NCBI GenBank assembly: GCA_964555235.1 | Contig: CAZKRU010000014.1 | Location: 1-61,945, forward strand | DNA length: 61,945 nt | Direction of reading: 5' to 3' | From: CAZKRU01 sp964555235 | GTDB lineage: Bacteria; Verrucomicrobiota; Verrucomicrobiia; Methylacidiphilales; CAMAQI01 | In this document: positions 43,178 to 52,315 of the stretch, in pieces | Layout of the letters: every line of letters starts with the position of its first letter | Numbering within the stretch: position 1 is the stretch's first letter | Made by a program: the position numbers and the translations under genes | Notes under the pieces: model-generated | What the model was told of the DNA's origin: nothing | Database searches by the model: none | What the model saw: the letters and a program-made list of their open reading frames with translations, nothing else

Positions 43178-45850
43178 TTACCCAAGCACCTTCGTACACC
43201 GCTCGCACAATTCAGGATGACTCGCACTCGAGCCAACGCTCCCGGATTTCCAACAACGGAGACAACGCTTCCCCTCGGCCACTTCGACGGTAATGGAGGT
43301 CGTTTCACCTTTTTGAAAACTCGCCTTTGAAACGATTAGCAATTCTTCGATCACCGCTCGATCCGCCTCGGTGAAATCAGGACTGACAATCGTCGCTTGA
43401 GCTTCGATATTTTTCCCAATGAGCTTTTGCTGACGCGCCTTTTCCAAGGATTCATTGGCCAACGAGCGAAGCTGCAGAAGTTTTTCCCAATGCGCCAGCA
43501 ACGCGCCATCGACCGGCTTTTCCTGGGGAAAAAGCTGCAAATGGATCGATTCTTTATTTCCCAATGCCAGCCACGTCTCTTCCGAGGTAAAGGGCATGAC
43601 GGGAGCGAGCAATCTCACCAGATGATCGACCACCTGATAGATAACGGTCTGCGACGCGCGACGTTGCACGCTGCGTACGTCATCGCAATACATCCGATCC
43701 TTGAGCACATCAACGTAGAGCGCGGAGAGATCGACGGCACAAAAACGATTAATCGCGTGATAGACTTGATGGAACTCATACTTCTCGTAGGAAGCTTTCA
43801 CTTCCTGAACCAAAAGCTGAAGTTTTTCATAAAGATAGCGATCGACACTCGTCCACTCGGACTCAGGGACCGCTTGATCAGCCGTATAACCATTCAGGTT
43901 CCCCAAAAGAACTCGGAGCGTATTTCGAATCGTCCGATAGGTATCCGTGACTCGCGTAAAGATCTCCTCGGAGAATGGAACATCGTCGCGGTAATCCTGA
44001 CTCGCCACCCAGAGTCGCAAAATATCGGCTCCGTACTTATTGACGAACGACATCAGATCCATCGGCTTCTGATATGAAGCTGACTTCGAAAGTTTTTTGC
44101 CATCCATGTCGACAACAAACCCATTCGTGAGAACCTGACGATACGGAGGTTCTCCATTATTTACGGCCACTGAGGTCAATAACGACGACTGGAACCAGCC
44201 CCGATGTTGGTCGCTTCCTTCCAAATACAAATCGGCCGGAAACGTCAGGCGCTTGCGAACGACTGCCGCATGACTCGATCCTGAATCAATCCAGACATCG
44301 AGCGTGTCATGACCTTTCTTCAATCCCTTCGGCAATTCCAATTTCTCCGTGAGCGCTTCACTCTCGGTTTTAAACCAGGAATCCGTCCCTTCCTTCTCCA
44401 CGAGATCGGCAAATTTCCGGATGACTCCCCCATCCAAAAGCGGGGTTCCATCCTCTTGATAAAAAACCGGAATCGGAACGCCCCAAGTCCGTTGACGTGA
44501 AATACACCAGTCGGGCCGAGTCTCTACCGCGCCGCGAATCCGATTCTTCCCCCAGGCAGGAATCCAGTCCACACGATCAATTGCCTCGAGCGCTTGTCCG
44601 CGAAACGCATTGACTTGAATAAACCACTGACTCACCGAGCGGAAAATGATCGGCGTTTTGGAGCGCCAACAATGCGGATAATCGTGCGAAAACGTTTCAT
44701 CTGCCCAAAGCATTCCCTTGTCGCGCAGCAAGTCTCGAACTTTCGGATTCGCCTTGAAAACATACTCACCCGTCAAGGACTCCACACCGCACTCAGCCGT
44801 CAAACAGCCACGATCATCCACGGGTGAGAGTACCTTCAGGCCAACCTTCTGCCCGAGTTGATAGTCATCCTGGCCATGACCCGGAGCAATGTGAACCAAT
44901 CCGGTTCCCGACTCGGCGGTCACAAAATCGGCGAGATAGATCAAACCGGTCCGATCCAAGAACGGATGACGATACGAAACCCTCTCCAATTCCGAACCCT
45001 TCAATGTTCGGGTCGGATTCACGCCTGCCAAATTCAAAAGTTTCGGAGCCAGAATCGTAGAAGCAATGACCTGTTCGCCATTCACCTCGAAAATTCCATA
45101 ACTCATTTCCGCGCCAGCCGCGACTCCAAGATTCGCCGGAAGCGTCCAAGGGGTCGTCGTCCAGATCAAGAGACTTGCTTTTTCACCAAGACCTAATTTC
45201 TTGGCTCCTTCGGCAGTCAATGGAAAGCGAACATAAACGGAGAGATCCGTCTTCGCCTGATACTCAATCTCCGCTTCTGCCAATGCCGTCTGGCATCCTG
45301 TGCTCCAATGCACTGGACGAAGCGCGCGATAGACCCATCCTTTTTCCACCAAAGTCGCAAACAGACGCAGAATCTCCGCTTCGTAGCCCGGATCGAGCGT
45401 CAAATAGGGGTGATCCCAATCGCCAAAGACCCCGAGACGCTTGAATTGTTCGCGCTGTAAATCAATGTACTTGCGTGCGTAGGCCGCACACTTTTCGCGA
45501 ATCACCACCGGATCCGGAGACTTCTCCCCCAGCTCCTTCATCACCTTGTGCTCAATCGGAAGCCCATGACAGTCCCAGCCCGGAATAAACGGCACATCGT
45601 ACCCCGTCATATTCTTCGATTTAAGAACCAAATCCTTCAGCGTCATATTCAGGGCATGGCCCATATGCGCGTCACCATTGGCAAAGGGAGGGCCGTCATG
45701 AAGCACGAACTGTTTTTGACCGCGACGGCGCTCCTGAAGCTGCGAATAAATCGTTTCCCAAGAGGGTAACATCAGCGGTTCCCGCTTCGGGAGATCCGCC
45801 TTCATCGGAAAATCAGTTTTCGGGAGTGTCAGCGTAGCCTTGTAATCCAT
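43178..45850 (-). CDS. ileS: Isoleucyl-tRNA synthetase
   Basis: Charges tRNA-Ile. From ATG 45850 (MDYKATLTLPKTDFPMKADL) it has 890 residues, somewhat shorter than E. coli IleS (about 940). The HIGH motif appears as PFANGDAHMGHALN, the KMSKS motif as DGKKLSKSASY. The CP1 editing domain includes IWTTTPWTLPAN and GTGLVHIAPGHGQDDY. The zinc-binding C-terminus is CLRCWK with CERC, so it is the bacterial (ileS1) type. The usual lspA neighbour is absent. Confidence 0.96.
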   Translation of the reverse strand: MDYKATLTLPKTDFPMKADLPKREPLMLPSWETIYSQLQERRRGQKQFVLHDGPPFANGDAHMGHALNMTLKDLVLKSKNMTGYDVPFIPGWDCHGLPIEHKVMKELGEKSPDPVVIREKCAAYARKYIDLQREQFKRLGVFGDWDHPYLTLDPGYEAEILRLFATLVEKGWVYRALRPVHWSTGCQTALAEAEIEYQAKTDLSVYVRFPLTAEGAKKLGLGEKASLLIWTTTPWTLPANLGVAAGAEMSYGIFEVNGEQVIASTILAPKLLNLAGVNPTRTLKGSELERVSYRHPFLDRTGLIYLADFVTAESGTGLVHIAPGHGQDDYQLGQKVGLKVLSPVDDRGCLTAECGVESLTGEYVFKANPKVRDLLRDKGMLWADETFSHDYPHCWRSKTPIIFRSVSQWFIQVNAFRGQALEAIDRVDWIPAWGKNRIRGAVETRPDWCISRQRTWGVPIPVFYQEDGTPLLDGGVIRKFADLVEKEGTDSWFKTESEALTEKLELPKGLKKGHDTLDVWIDSGSSHAAVVRKRLTFPADLYLEGSDQHRGWFQSSLLTSVAVNNGEPPYRQVLTNGFVVDMDGKKLSKSASYQKPMDLMSFVNKYGADILRLWVASQDYRDDVPFSEEIFTRVTDTYRTIRNTLRVLLGNLNGYTADQAVPESEWTSVDRYLYEKLQLLVQEVKASYEKYEFHQVYHAINRFCAVDLSALYVDVLKDRMYCDDVRSVQRRASQTVIYQVVDHLVRLLAPVMPFTSEETWLALGNKESIHLQLFPQEKPVDGALLAHWEKLLQLRSLANESLEKARQQKLIGKNIEAQATIVSPDFTEADRAVIEELLIVSKASFQKGETTSITVEVAEGKRCLRCWKSGSVGSSASHPELCERCTKVLG

Positions 45851-45952
45851 AAGAGCCGCAAATCCTGCCAAAACCTAGGGAATAGAACAGGATTTTTTGC
45901 ATCCCTGTGAAAAATAATCTCCGATGGGGGAAACCCATGGAGATCCGAGGAT

Positions 45953-46942
45953 TCAATCCCCTGAAACCGACGCAGCCAATTCGCGAACGTGCTCGAGCTC
46001 TGCCGCAACATCGATTTCAAAATCATTCACTCGTTCAAATTTTTCGAGCGCCTTCCACGCTTCTGACTCTTGAAGCGTCTCCATCGTCACCGTATCAGAA
46101 CCCTCGATATTCAAATTGCACAGATTGGCTAAATCATTCGCCACCGACAAAGCAGCCGCGAGGAGTCGCGCCTTTTTATTGACGTCGGGAGAAGCCGGGT
46201 GATGATGATATTTCACCGCGTCCATCAAAAGTGGATTCATCTCCCAGCGCATACAAAGATTCGCCGAAAGATCCGCATGGGAAAAGCCGAAGACCTCGAA
46301 CTCCGCCTCTTCCGAACTACACGCCTTCTCCTTCTTTAGCTCAACGGACTTCTTGAATTGCTCTGGAAAAAGCTTCAATAAAAAGAGCTTTCCGGTGTCA
46401 TGCAATAACCCTGCCACGTATTCATCCCCAATCGGTTGATCATAGCAGGAGTAAACCAACTCCGTCAGTCGCGCCGTCAAAATACTGTGGAGCCAAAAAT
46501 TTACCCAATTCTCGCTCTTGAACTGCTTCATGCTTTTGATCGAGCCGTGAATCATCAACACTTTTCGAAATTGACCGACTCCGAGACGTTGAAGACATTC
46601 CTGAACGCTATGAATTCCTCCGCCACCATACCGGGCGGTATTCGCCATTCGGAGCACTTCTGCCACCAGCCCCGGATCCAATAAAACACTCTCTCCGACA
46701 TCGGAAAGATCCACGTCTTCCTTGTTCAGCATTCGCTCAATTTTAGAAACCACTGCGGGGTAAGGAGGAATATTCACCCCTTTGGCAAGGTAGGTAATGA
46801 GCTGATTTCTTAACTCCTGAGTCTCCGAGAAATTCTGCTTCATCTTCGGCGTTCGAACAAAGCGCTGAAAGAATGCGGTCGCCCCGGTAATGTCAGGGGG
46901 GGGACGATGAGTAATGGGAGGAGGAGTCGATGCCATAAACAT
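45953..46942 (-). CDS. HDOD domain protein (second of a pair)
   Basis: 329-residue HDOD signalling protein. The first 45 residues are a Pro-rich, probably disordered leader (STPPPITHRPPPD). The HDOD domain is near 55-270: LLDPGLVAEVLRMANTARYGGGG, VQECLQRLGVGQFRKVLMIHG, and YVAGLLHDTGKLFLLKL. YHHHP is the usual later His cluster. Its first ATG overlaps the stop of the upstream HDOD gene by one base (TAATG), so the two proteins are probably made together. Confidence 0.9.
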   Translation of the reverse strand: MFMASTPPPITHRPPPDITGATAFFQRFVRTPKMKQNFSETQELRNQLITYLAKGVNIPPYPAVVSKIERMLNKEDVDLSDVGESVLLDPGLVAEVLRMANTARYGGGGIHSVQECLQRLGVGQFRKVLMIHGSIKSMKQFKSENWVNFWLHSILTARLTELVYSCYDQPIGDEYVAGLLHDTGKLFLLKLFPEQFKKSVELKKEKACSSEEAEFEVFGFSHADLSANLCMRWEMNPLLMDAVKYHHHPASPDVNKKARLLAAALSVANDLANLCNLNIEGSDTVTMETLQESEAWKALEKFERVNDFEIDVAAELEHVRELAASVSGD

Positions 46943-47856
46943 TATCCCGACTTAAATGCGTGAAAGGTCTCCTCCGCCCGACGTAATTCGCCCATCAGAG
47001 GAATGATCGGATTCCGGCGCGGCTTCTGATCCTGCAGCTTGACCCATTCCGGGATTTTATAAATATCATCAAGCGCCTCAACCGGTTTCCCCTGCTCAAT
47101 ATTCGCGTCACAGGCCGTTGAGAGCGCATTCGCCACATAGACACATCGGGTCAAAAAGGCATCCCCCTGACAGCGATCCGGCTCGTGATGAAATAAAATT
47201 GCCTCCACGACCTGCTCTTCCAGTTCCCACTTGTAGCAAAGCGCCGCTCCAAACTGGGCATGAGTAAACCCTAAAATATCCAACTCCGAGACCACCATCG
47301 GAATATGTTTTTTTTGGGCACGACTGACGATCTCATCAAATTCCTTCGGAAAATATTGATGCATCAAAAGTTTTCCCATGTCGTGAAGCAATCCGGCCAG
47401 ATATTCCGTCGCCGTTACCGGACGAAAAATATCCGCAATCAACTCGGACAGCCGTCCTGCCATCAAACTATGGATCCAAAATTTATCCCAATTCACCTTT
47501 GAGTTCGGATGATGAAATCGCGCAATAAATCCTGCCGCCATGATCGTGTTGCGAACTTCTTTCATTCCGATCCGGCTGAGCGAGTCCAAAATATTCGAGC
47601 TTTTATCTCCCCGGTAAATTGCCGATTGTGAGAGACGAATAAACTTCGTCGCCAACCCGGGATCCAAACTCACAATTTCCGCGATATCATCAAGGTTGAC
47701 CCGGGGATCGTTGATGATTTTTTGAAGCTGCTGGATCGTTGCCGGAAGCACGGGGAGATCCGGATTATGATCCAAAATCTCGAGCACCTTCTCGAAGTAT
47801 GCCTCTTTCCCTTTTCTGATAGGAAAAAATGAAGCGAGCTCAGAGGATTGGGCCAT
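46942..47856 (-). CDS. HDOD domain protein (first of a pair)
   Basis: 304-residue HDOD protein, paralogue of its downstream neighbour. The domain covers about 28-250: VSLDPGLATKFIRLSQSAIYRGD, ILDSLSRIGMKEVRNTIMAAGF, YLAGLLHDMGKLLMHQYFPKEF, LFHHEPD. No other domain is attached, so partners must supply output or input. It is the first gene of a two-gene HDOD operon; the secreted-protein gene upstream ends 16 bases before its start. Confidence 0.9.
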   Translation of the reverse strand: MAQSSELASFFPIRKGKEAYFEKVLEILDHNPDLPVLPATIQQLQKIINDPRVNLDDIAEIVSLDPGLATKFIRLSQSAIYRGDKSSNILDSLSRIGMKEVRNTIMAAGFIARFHHPNSKVNWDKFWIHSLMAGRLSELIADIFRPVTATEYLAGLLHDMGKLLMHQYFPKEFDEIVSRAQKKHIPMVVSELDILGFTHAQFGAALCYKWELEEQVVEAILFHHEPDRCQGDAFLTRCVYVANALSTACDANIEQGKPVEALDDIYKIPEWVKLQDQKPRRNPIIPLMGELRRAEETFHAFKSG

Positions 47857-47872
47857 AGCTCATTCTAAGTGG

Positions 47873-48799
47873 TTAAAACTGGGCCTGCAATAAGAGGTTT
47901 TTCAAAGCAATCCCATCCGAAGTCTTTGAAGGGGAAAAGAGGAGCGTATTTTCACCGACTTTCAAAAATTCCGCAGGAACCCAGGCTGTCCCATGTCGCC
48001 ATCCACCAAACCGAATGGATCCATCTGCAAGCGTCCGAAATCCAGGATCTTCCAATGAAGGAACTCCTACATTCACACTTCCGACCCGACGACCATTCAC
48101 CCAAAGATCCAAAGCATCCTCCAGTCGAAGCCCCGCAAAATCCCCCTCCACTCGGAGCGCTTTCGGAAGCTCTACCAACGTCGCCGCGTACTCGACCCCT
48201 TCTTCAATCCGTTCCGGCTGTTCCGTGAGTCGAACTTTGACCAAGCGCCCATTTTGAGACTCAGAGACCGGAGGAATTGGCTTTCCACTGATTTCCTCCG
48301 CACGAAGTCCGATCCGCACGCGATTCAAATAGGCGACTCCTTCCGAGCCTGGAACCGTTTGAACCGTCGCGGAGGTCCCCCACTCGTATTGAATTCTCCA
48401 AATCCCAAGCGTCGGTTGATCCGATTGTAAAATCAAACGTCCCGGACCTCGAAGTTCCTCTGCTGCGATTAAGACCGTTCGCTGATTATCGAGCCCCGTC
48501 CCCTCGTACAAATTCGAGGCGAGAGTCACTGCCGTCCCCCCTTCAGACTGCCAAATCAACCGCAGCGTCCCGGCCGAGATCTCTTTAAAGCCAAGCGTCA
48601 CCGCCAAGGAATGTCCCATTTCAGGGGGATTCACTCGAAATTCCAGATATCCGAACCCCCCCGCCTCTTCCGTCGAAATGACCTGCAGCCAAGGAGGAAG
48701 CATTGACTTCTCTGGCTCCCAAACAAATCCAGAGACCTCAGCGAATAGCGATCCGCCTAGGATAAGACTGAAAAATGCAGTTCGAAGCGAATTTAACAT
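47873..48799 (-). CDS. Secreted protein of unknown function, next to TonB receptor
   Basis: 308 residues, not recognised. Signal peptide residues 1-20 (LILGGSLFAEVSG). The rest is beta-rich, with two carbohydrate-binding-like segments (YLEFRVNPPEMGHSLAVTLGF; DALDLWVNGRRVGSVNVGVPSLED) reminiscent of jelly-roll or Ig-like surface domains. It follows the TonB-dependent receptor gene after 70 bases on the same strand and may act with it in substrate capture. That link is inference from position. Confidence 0.65.
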   Translation of the reverse strand: MLNSLRTAFFSLILGGSLFAEVSGFVWEPEKSMLPPWLQVISTEEAGGFGYLEFRVNPPEMGHSLAVTLGFKEISAGTLRLIWQSEGGTAVTLASNLYEGTGLDNQRTVLIAAEELRGPGRLILQSDQPTLGIWRIQYEWGTSATVQTVPGSEGVAYLNRVRIGLRAEEISGKPIPPVSESQNGRLVKVRLTEQPERIEEGVEYAATLVELPKALRVEGDFAGLRLEDALDLWVNGRRVGSVNVGVPSLEDPGFRTLADGSIRFGGWRHGTAWVPAEFLKVGENTLLFSPSKTSDGIALKNLLLQAQF

Positions 48800-48869
48800 T
48801 TTTAAAGTTATTAGCGTAAAAACTCACCGAAGCAAGCAGCTTTCACTACGCCTTTGTGACAATACCACT

Positions 48870-50990
48870 TCACCAACGCCACGCAACCCCGCAATAAAAC
48901 GATCTTCCGCCGCCGGGAAAATAGACGCGTTGATCCAATCCAGCCGCATTGCCAATAACCGAGATCTCTTTGGCATAGCGCTCATCGGTCATGTTTTCGA
49001 CTTCCAGAAAAAGCTCCAAACCCCGAGCCGAGAGATAGCCCATCTTCCATCCAAAAATCGCGAAGGAATCGCTCTTCACGGTATTATCATAATCGACCCA
49101 GATTCCTTCGGGCTGTACTTGAACATTCGGTCCTGAATAAAAACCCGACGGGTTCCGATACATCAGCTCTTCCTGAATCAGATATTCTGGAATTCCCGGC
49201 AACGCTCGGTTGGCATAAAGCGGATCCCGGGTGATTTCAAAATCATTCCAAGTAAACGTTTGCGCCCATTTCAACGAATCTTCTCTCTTCACCTGAAGTG
49301 ATTCCGCCAGTAACTCCGTCGTGAGGCCCGATTCGACTCCCAATCGCGTGGAGCGCTCCGCATTTCGAGTCACCGTATCGCCCGCTCCCGGAAATGTTTC
49401 GCTGATCAAAAATTCATTCTTCAGCCAACTTCGATAAATCGCCCCATCCCACCCCCATCTTCCTTGCTCCCCACGCGCTCCAATTTCCAACGTACTCGCC
49501 GTCTGGGTCCTCTGCCCCACAAAATCAGAACTCCCCTGCTGATACAAATCCCGCATCGTCGGGGGCTCTTCGGATCGAACCGCATTCCCATAAATCTGAA
49601 TCTCCGGACTCCAATCATAGACCATCCCAAGCGCCGGGGCCCATGTCACATAATCAACCTGATCGTGCGTTCCTCGCTCGTTACTCAGAACCACTTGATC
49701 CTGCAAGGCCCGGGAAGCATATCCACCACTCAACGAAAGAATTCCGTGCAATGATTCAATGATTTCAAAACGGTCCTGCAAAAAGAGATCCACATTCATC
49801 CACTCCGAGCGAGTTCGATCGACCGGGGCCCCGCGCACGCCGCCACCTAGATTTCGATAAACCGCATCCTGCTCCCACGCATACACCGGGGTCAGCATCG
49901 CCGTGAATTGATTCCCATGCCCGGCAATCTCGTCCTCACGTTTCAATTCCAGACGAGTCCCGGCATCATGATAAAAAAAATCGAAAACCTGATTTCTCGG
50001 ATTCTTCACTTCCGCATACGAAACCCAAGCGCCTCCACTCACCTGAACGTCATCCCCCTTCCAGGCAAAACGATCCGCCACGCGATTCCACTTCACGCGA
50101 TCCCGCCAGTCCGCCAGACGCCGATCAAAAAGCGGATTCGTATTCGGAGCACTTTGAGTCGAGTTCTGACTCATCTGCGCATTTGTCAAAGCTCCCGGTA
50201 ATTCCTCATCACTTTGGACCCGGGTTAGGTAAAGACGGTTTTCAAAATCACCCCCCTGCCATCCAAGATTTAAATCAAAATGCTGGCGACTCTGCTGATT
50301 CTGTTCCCGCTCTCCATCGGAAGTCAGTTGATCGATATCGACAAATCCATCCCATGCACCGCTCGTCCAACCGGACATCGCATGCTGACGATAAAAATCA
50401 TGACTCCCAAATTGCGCCTGAATCCATCCCCGCGGAGCCGTTCGCCCCGTATGCGTTATAAAATCGATGGACCCTCCCAGATGATTGGAGACCGATCCCG
50501 TCGCATTGGCACTCCGGATAACATGAATTTGCGACAAAGACAGCGGTTCAATCGCGGTGAGATAATCACTATCCGCATCCGCACCATTGAGCGGAAGCCC
50601 ATTCAACTGCAACGCAATTCCACGCACATCAGAATTACGAGCCGCGCCACTCCCTCGAATCGAAAGCCGCGCTTGAGCGCTCTGATTTCGGGACCGTGCA
50701 TAGACCCCCGGAACAAATTGAAGAGAATCGGCCATCGAGACCGAAGCCCCTTGTTTAAACCGCTCCAAATCGACGACCGTCACTCCTCCCGCCAACTGCT
50801 TCAAATTCTTCGTCGCCTCCTCTGATCCATTCGTCTTTTCAGAGACCACCACTTCATCCAAAGTCACGGGCACTTCCTCTCCCATCAAAATCGGCGCACC
50901 CCATAGCACTCCGATCACGCCGAGAAAAACGCTTCGGCGACCGGATGGTTGCAATAAACCCAAGAACGGGGAGATACCCACTTTCATCAC
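48870..50990 (-). CDS. TonB-dependent outer-membrane receptor
   Basis: 706-residue receptor importing an iron complex, vitamin or other large substrate with energy from TonB. After the signal peptide (about 1-38) comes a TonB-box-like segment (VTLDEVVVSE). The plug domain follows (about 55-170: MADSLQFVPGVYARSRNQSAQARLSIRG), with LGGSIDFITHTG leading into the barrel. The barrel ends in the expected C-terminal aromatic (SFYCGVAWRW). The plug reads like the FecA/ferric-citrate group, but substrate is not certain. A secreted protein of unknown function follows. Confidence 0.93.
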   Translation of the reverse strand: MMKVGISPFLGLLQPSGRRSVFLGVIGVLWGAPILMGEEVPVTLDEVVVSEKTNGSEEATKNLKQLAGGVTVVDLERFKQGASVSMADSLQFVPGVYARSRNQSAQARLSIRGSGAARNSDVRGIALQLNGLPLNGADADSDYLTAIEPLSLSQIHVIRSANATGSVSNHLGGSIDFITHTGRTAPRGWIQAQFGSHDFYRQHAMSGWTSGAWDGFVDIDQLTSDGEREQNQQSRQHFDLNLGWQGGDFENRLYLTRVQSDEELPGALTNAQMSQNSTQSAPNTNPLFDRRLADWRDRVKWNRVADRFAWKGDDVQVSGGAWVSYAEVKNPRNQVFDFFYHDAGTRLELKREDEIAGHGNQFTAMLTPVYAWEQDAVYRNLGGGVRGAPVDRTRSEWMNVDLFLQDRFEIIESLHGILSLSGGYASRALQDQVVLSNERGTHDQVDYVTWAPALGMVYDWSPEIQIYGNAVRSEEPPTMRDLYQQGSSDFVGQRTQTASTLEIGARGEQGRWGWDGAIYRSWLKNEFLISETFPGAGDTVTRNAERSTRLGVESGLTTELLAESLQVKREDSLKWAQTFTWNDFEITRDPLYANRALPGIPEYLIQEELMYRNPSGFYSGPNVQVQPEGIWVDYDNTVKSDSFAIFGWKMGYLSARGLELFLEVENMTDERYAKEISVIGNAAGLDQRVYFPGGGRSFYCGVAWRW

Positions 50991-51120
50991 GCTTCACAAA
51001 CTACAGTCCACACTCCAGCCTTCAATAAATTTTCCTGCTCTGTTAAAAAACAGCGGAACGGGAGGAACATTTTACTCCACTCGCTAAAGCCAACAACTCC
51101 ATTGCCCACGTACCATTCCA

Positions 51121-52296
51121 TCACCATGCTTCTTGATAGAGCGCGATGATCTCGTCGTGGGTAGGAATCCGAGGATTGTTGGCGGGACTCCCGGAGGCAA
51201 TGGCATCCTGAGCCATTTTCCCGACTTCTTGATCGAATTTTTTTCGCTCAACCCCTCGGCATTTAGAAAGACGCGGGAGCTCCAGAGATCGATTTAATTC
51301 CTCCAGCCATTCCATCAGCTTCTGACATGCGTTTGTTTCCGGTGTCGTGGAATCGGCGCAACCCACCGCGCGAGCAACGGCGGCATAGCGAGCAGGAGCT
51401 CCACCCATGGAATAGCGGGTCACTGTCGGAAGAAGAATAGCGTTGGAAAGCCCGTGAGGCAGTTGAAAGATAGACCCGATCGGCCGACTCATTCCATGCA
51501 CCAGACAAACACTGCTATTCGAAAAAGCCATCCCCCCGAGGGTCGCTGCCAACATCATTCCCTCCCGCGCAGCCCTATTTTCAGGCTCGGCCCACGCGAT
51601 TCTCAAGTACCGGGCGGAGAGTTCAATGCACTGGAGTGCAAGGGGGTCAGTCAGCGGGTTGGCTTTTCGGGAAACATAGGCTTCAATCCCGTGGGTAAGC
51701 GTATCCACCCCGACCGCCGAGGTGAGGCCTTTCGGCATTGACAAGGTGAGCTCAAAATCCACCACGGCGGCACGCGGGAGCAGTGGCGCGCTCAACATCA
51801 TCATTTTTACATGACGCACCGTATCTGTGATGACGGCGACTTTTGTCGCTTCACTTCCCGTTCCTGCAGTGGTGGGTACTGCAACGAGAGGAACTCCCAT
51901 ATTCGGTATTTTGTGAAGCCCCATATAATCAGACAAGGGACCGGGATTGGCAGAACGAATGGCAATGACCTTGGCAGCATCGATAGGCGAACCACCTCCC
52001 ACGGCAACAATGATGTTGGCTTCCGCCTTTTCCAAGGCTTCGACCCCGGAATCAATATTCCGATCAGTAGGATCCGGTTGAACATCGTCAAAAATCGAAA
52101 CTTCAAATCCTGCTCCGCTTAAAATCGTTGCAATCTCTCCTGCCGTTCCAAGTTTGACAACGCCGGGGTCGGTCACTAGCAAAACCCGCATTCCCCCGAG
52201 TTCGCGAACGACTCCCGGAAGTTGGTGGCGGCACCCTCCTCCAAAGAGAATGGGTGAGGGAACATCAAATCGTCGGGTCAGAGTTTCAGGATTCAT
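51121..52296 (-). CDS. Iron-containing alcohol dehydrogenase
   Basis: Group III metal-dependent alcohol dehydrogenase, 391 residues from ATG 52296, which has AAAGGA nine bases upstream; longer starts run into mmsA. The NAD-binding part has VGGGSPIDAAKVIA and VPTTAGTGSEATKVAVI. Iron ligands lie in GVDTLTHGIEAYV (Asp and His) and in LVHGMSRPIGSIFQLPHGLSNAILLP (two His). It is the last gene of the four-gene LacI-controlled operon and probably reduces or oxidises an alcohol/aldehyde intermediate of that pathway. Confidence 0.93.
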   Translation of the reverse strand: MNPETLTRRFDVPSPILFGGGCRHQLPGVVRELGGMRVLLVTDPGVVKLGTAGEIATILSGAGFEVSIFDDVQPDPTDRNIDSGVEALEKAEANIIVAVGGGSPIDAAKVIAIRSANPGPLSDYMGLHKIPNMGVPLVAVPTTAGTGSEATKVAVITDTVRHVKMMMLSAPLLPRAAVVDFELTLSMPKGLTSAVGVDTLTHGIEAYVSRKANPLTDPLALQCIELSARYLRIAWAEPENRAAREGMMLAATLGGMAFSNSSVCLVHGMSRPIGSIFQLPHGLSNAILLPTVTRYSMGGAPARYAAVARAVGCADSTTPETNACQKLMEWLEELNRSLELPRLSKCRGVERKKFDQEVGKMAQDAIASGSPANNPRIPTHDEIIALYQEAW

Positions 52297-52315
52297 CGAT
52301 GACATTCCTTTCTGA

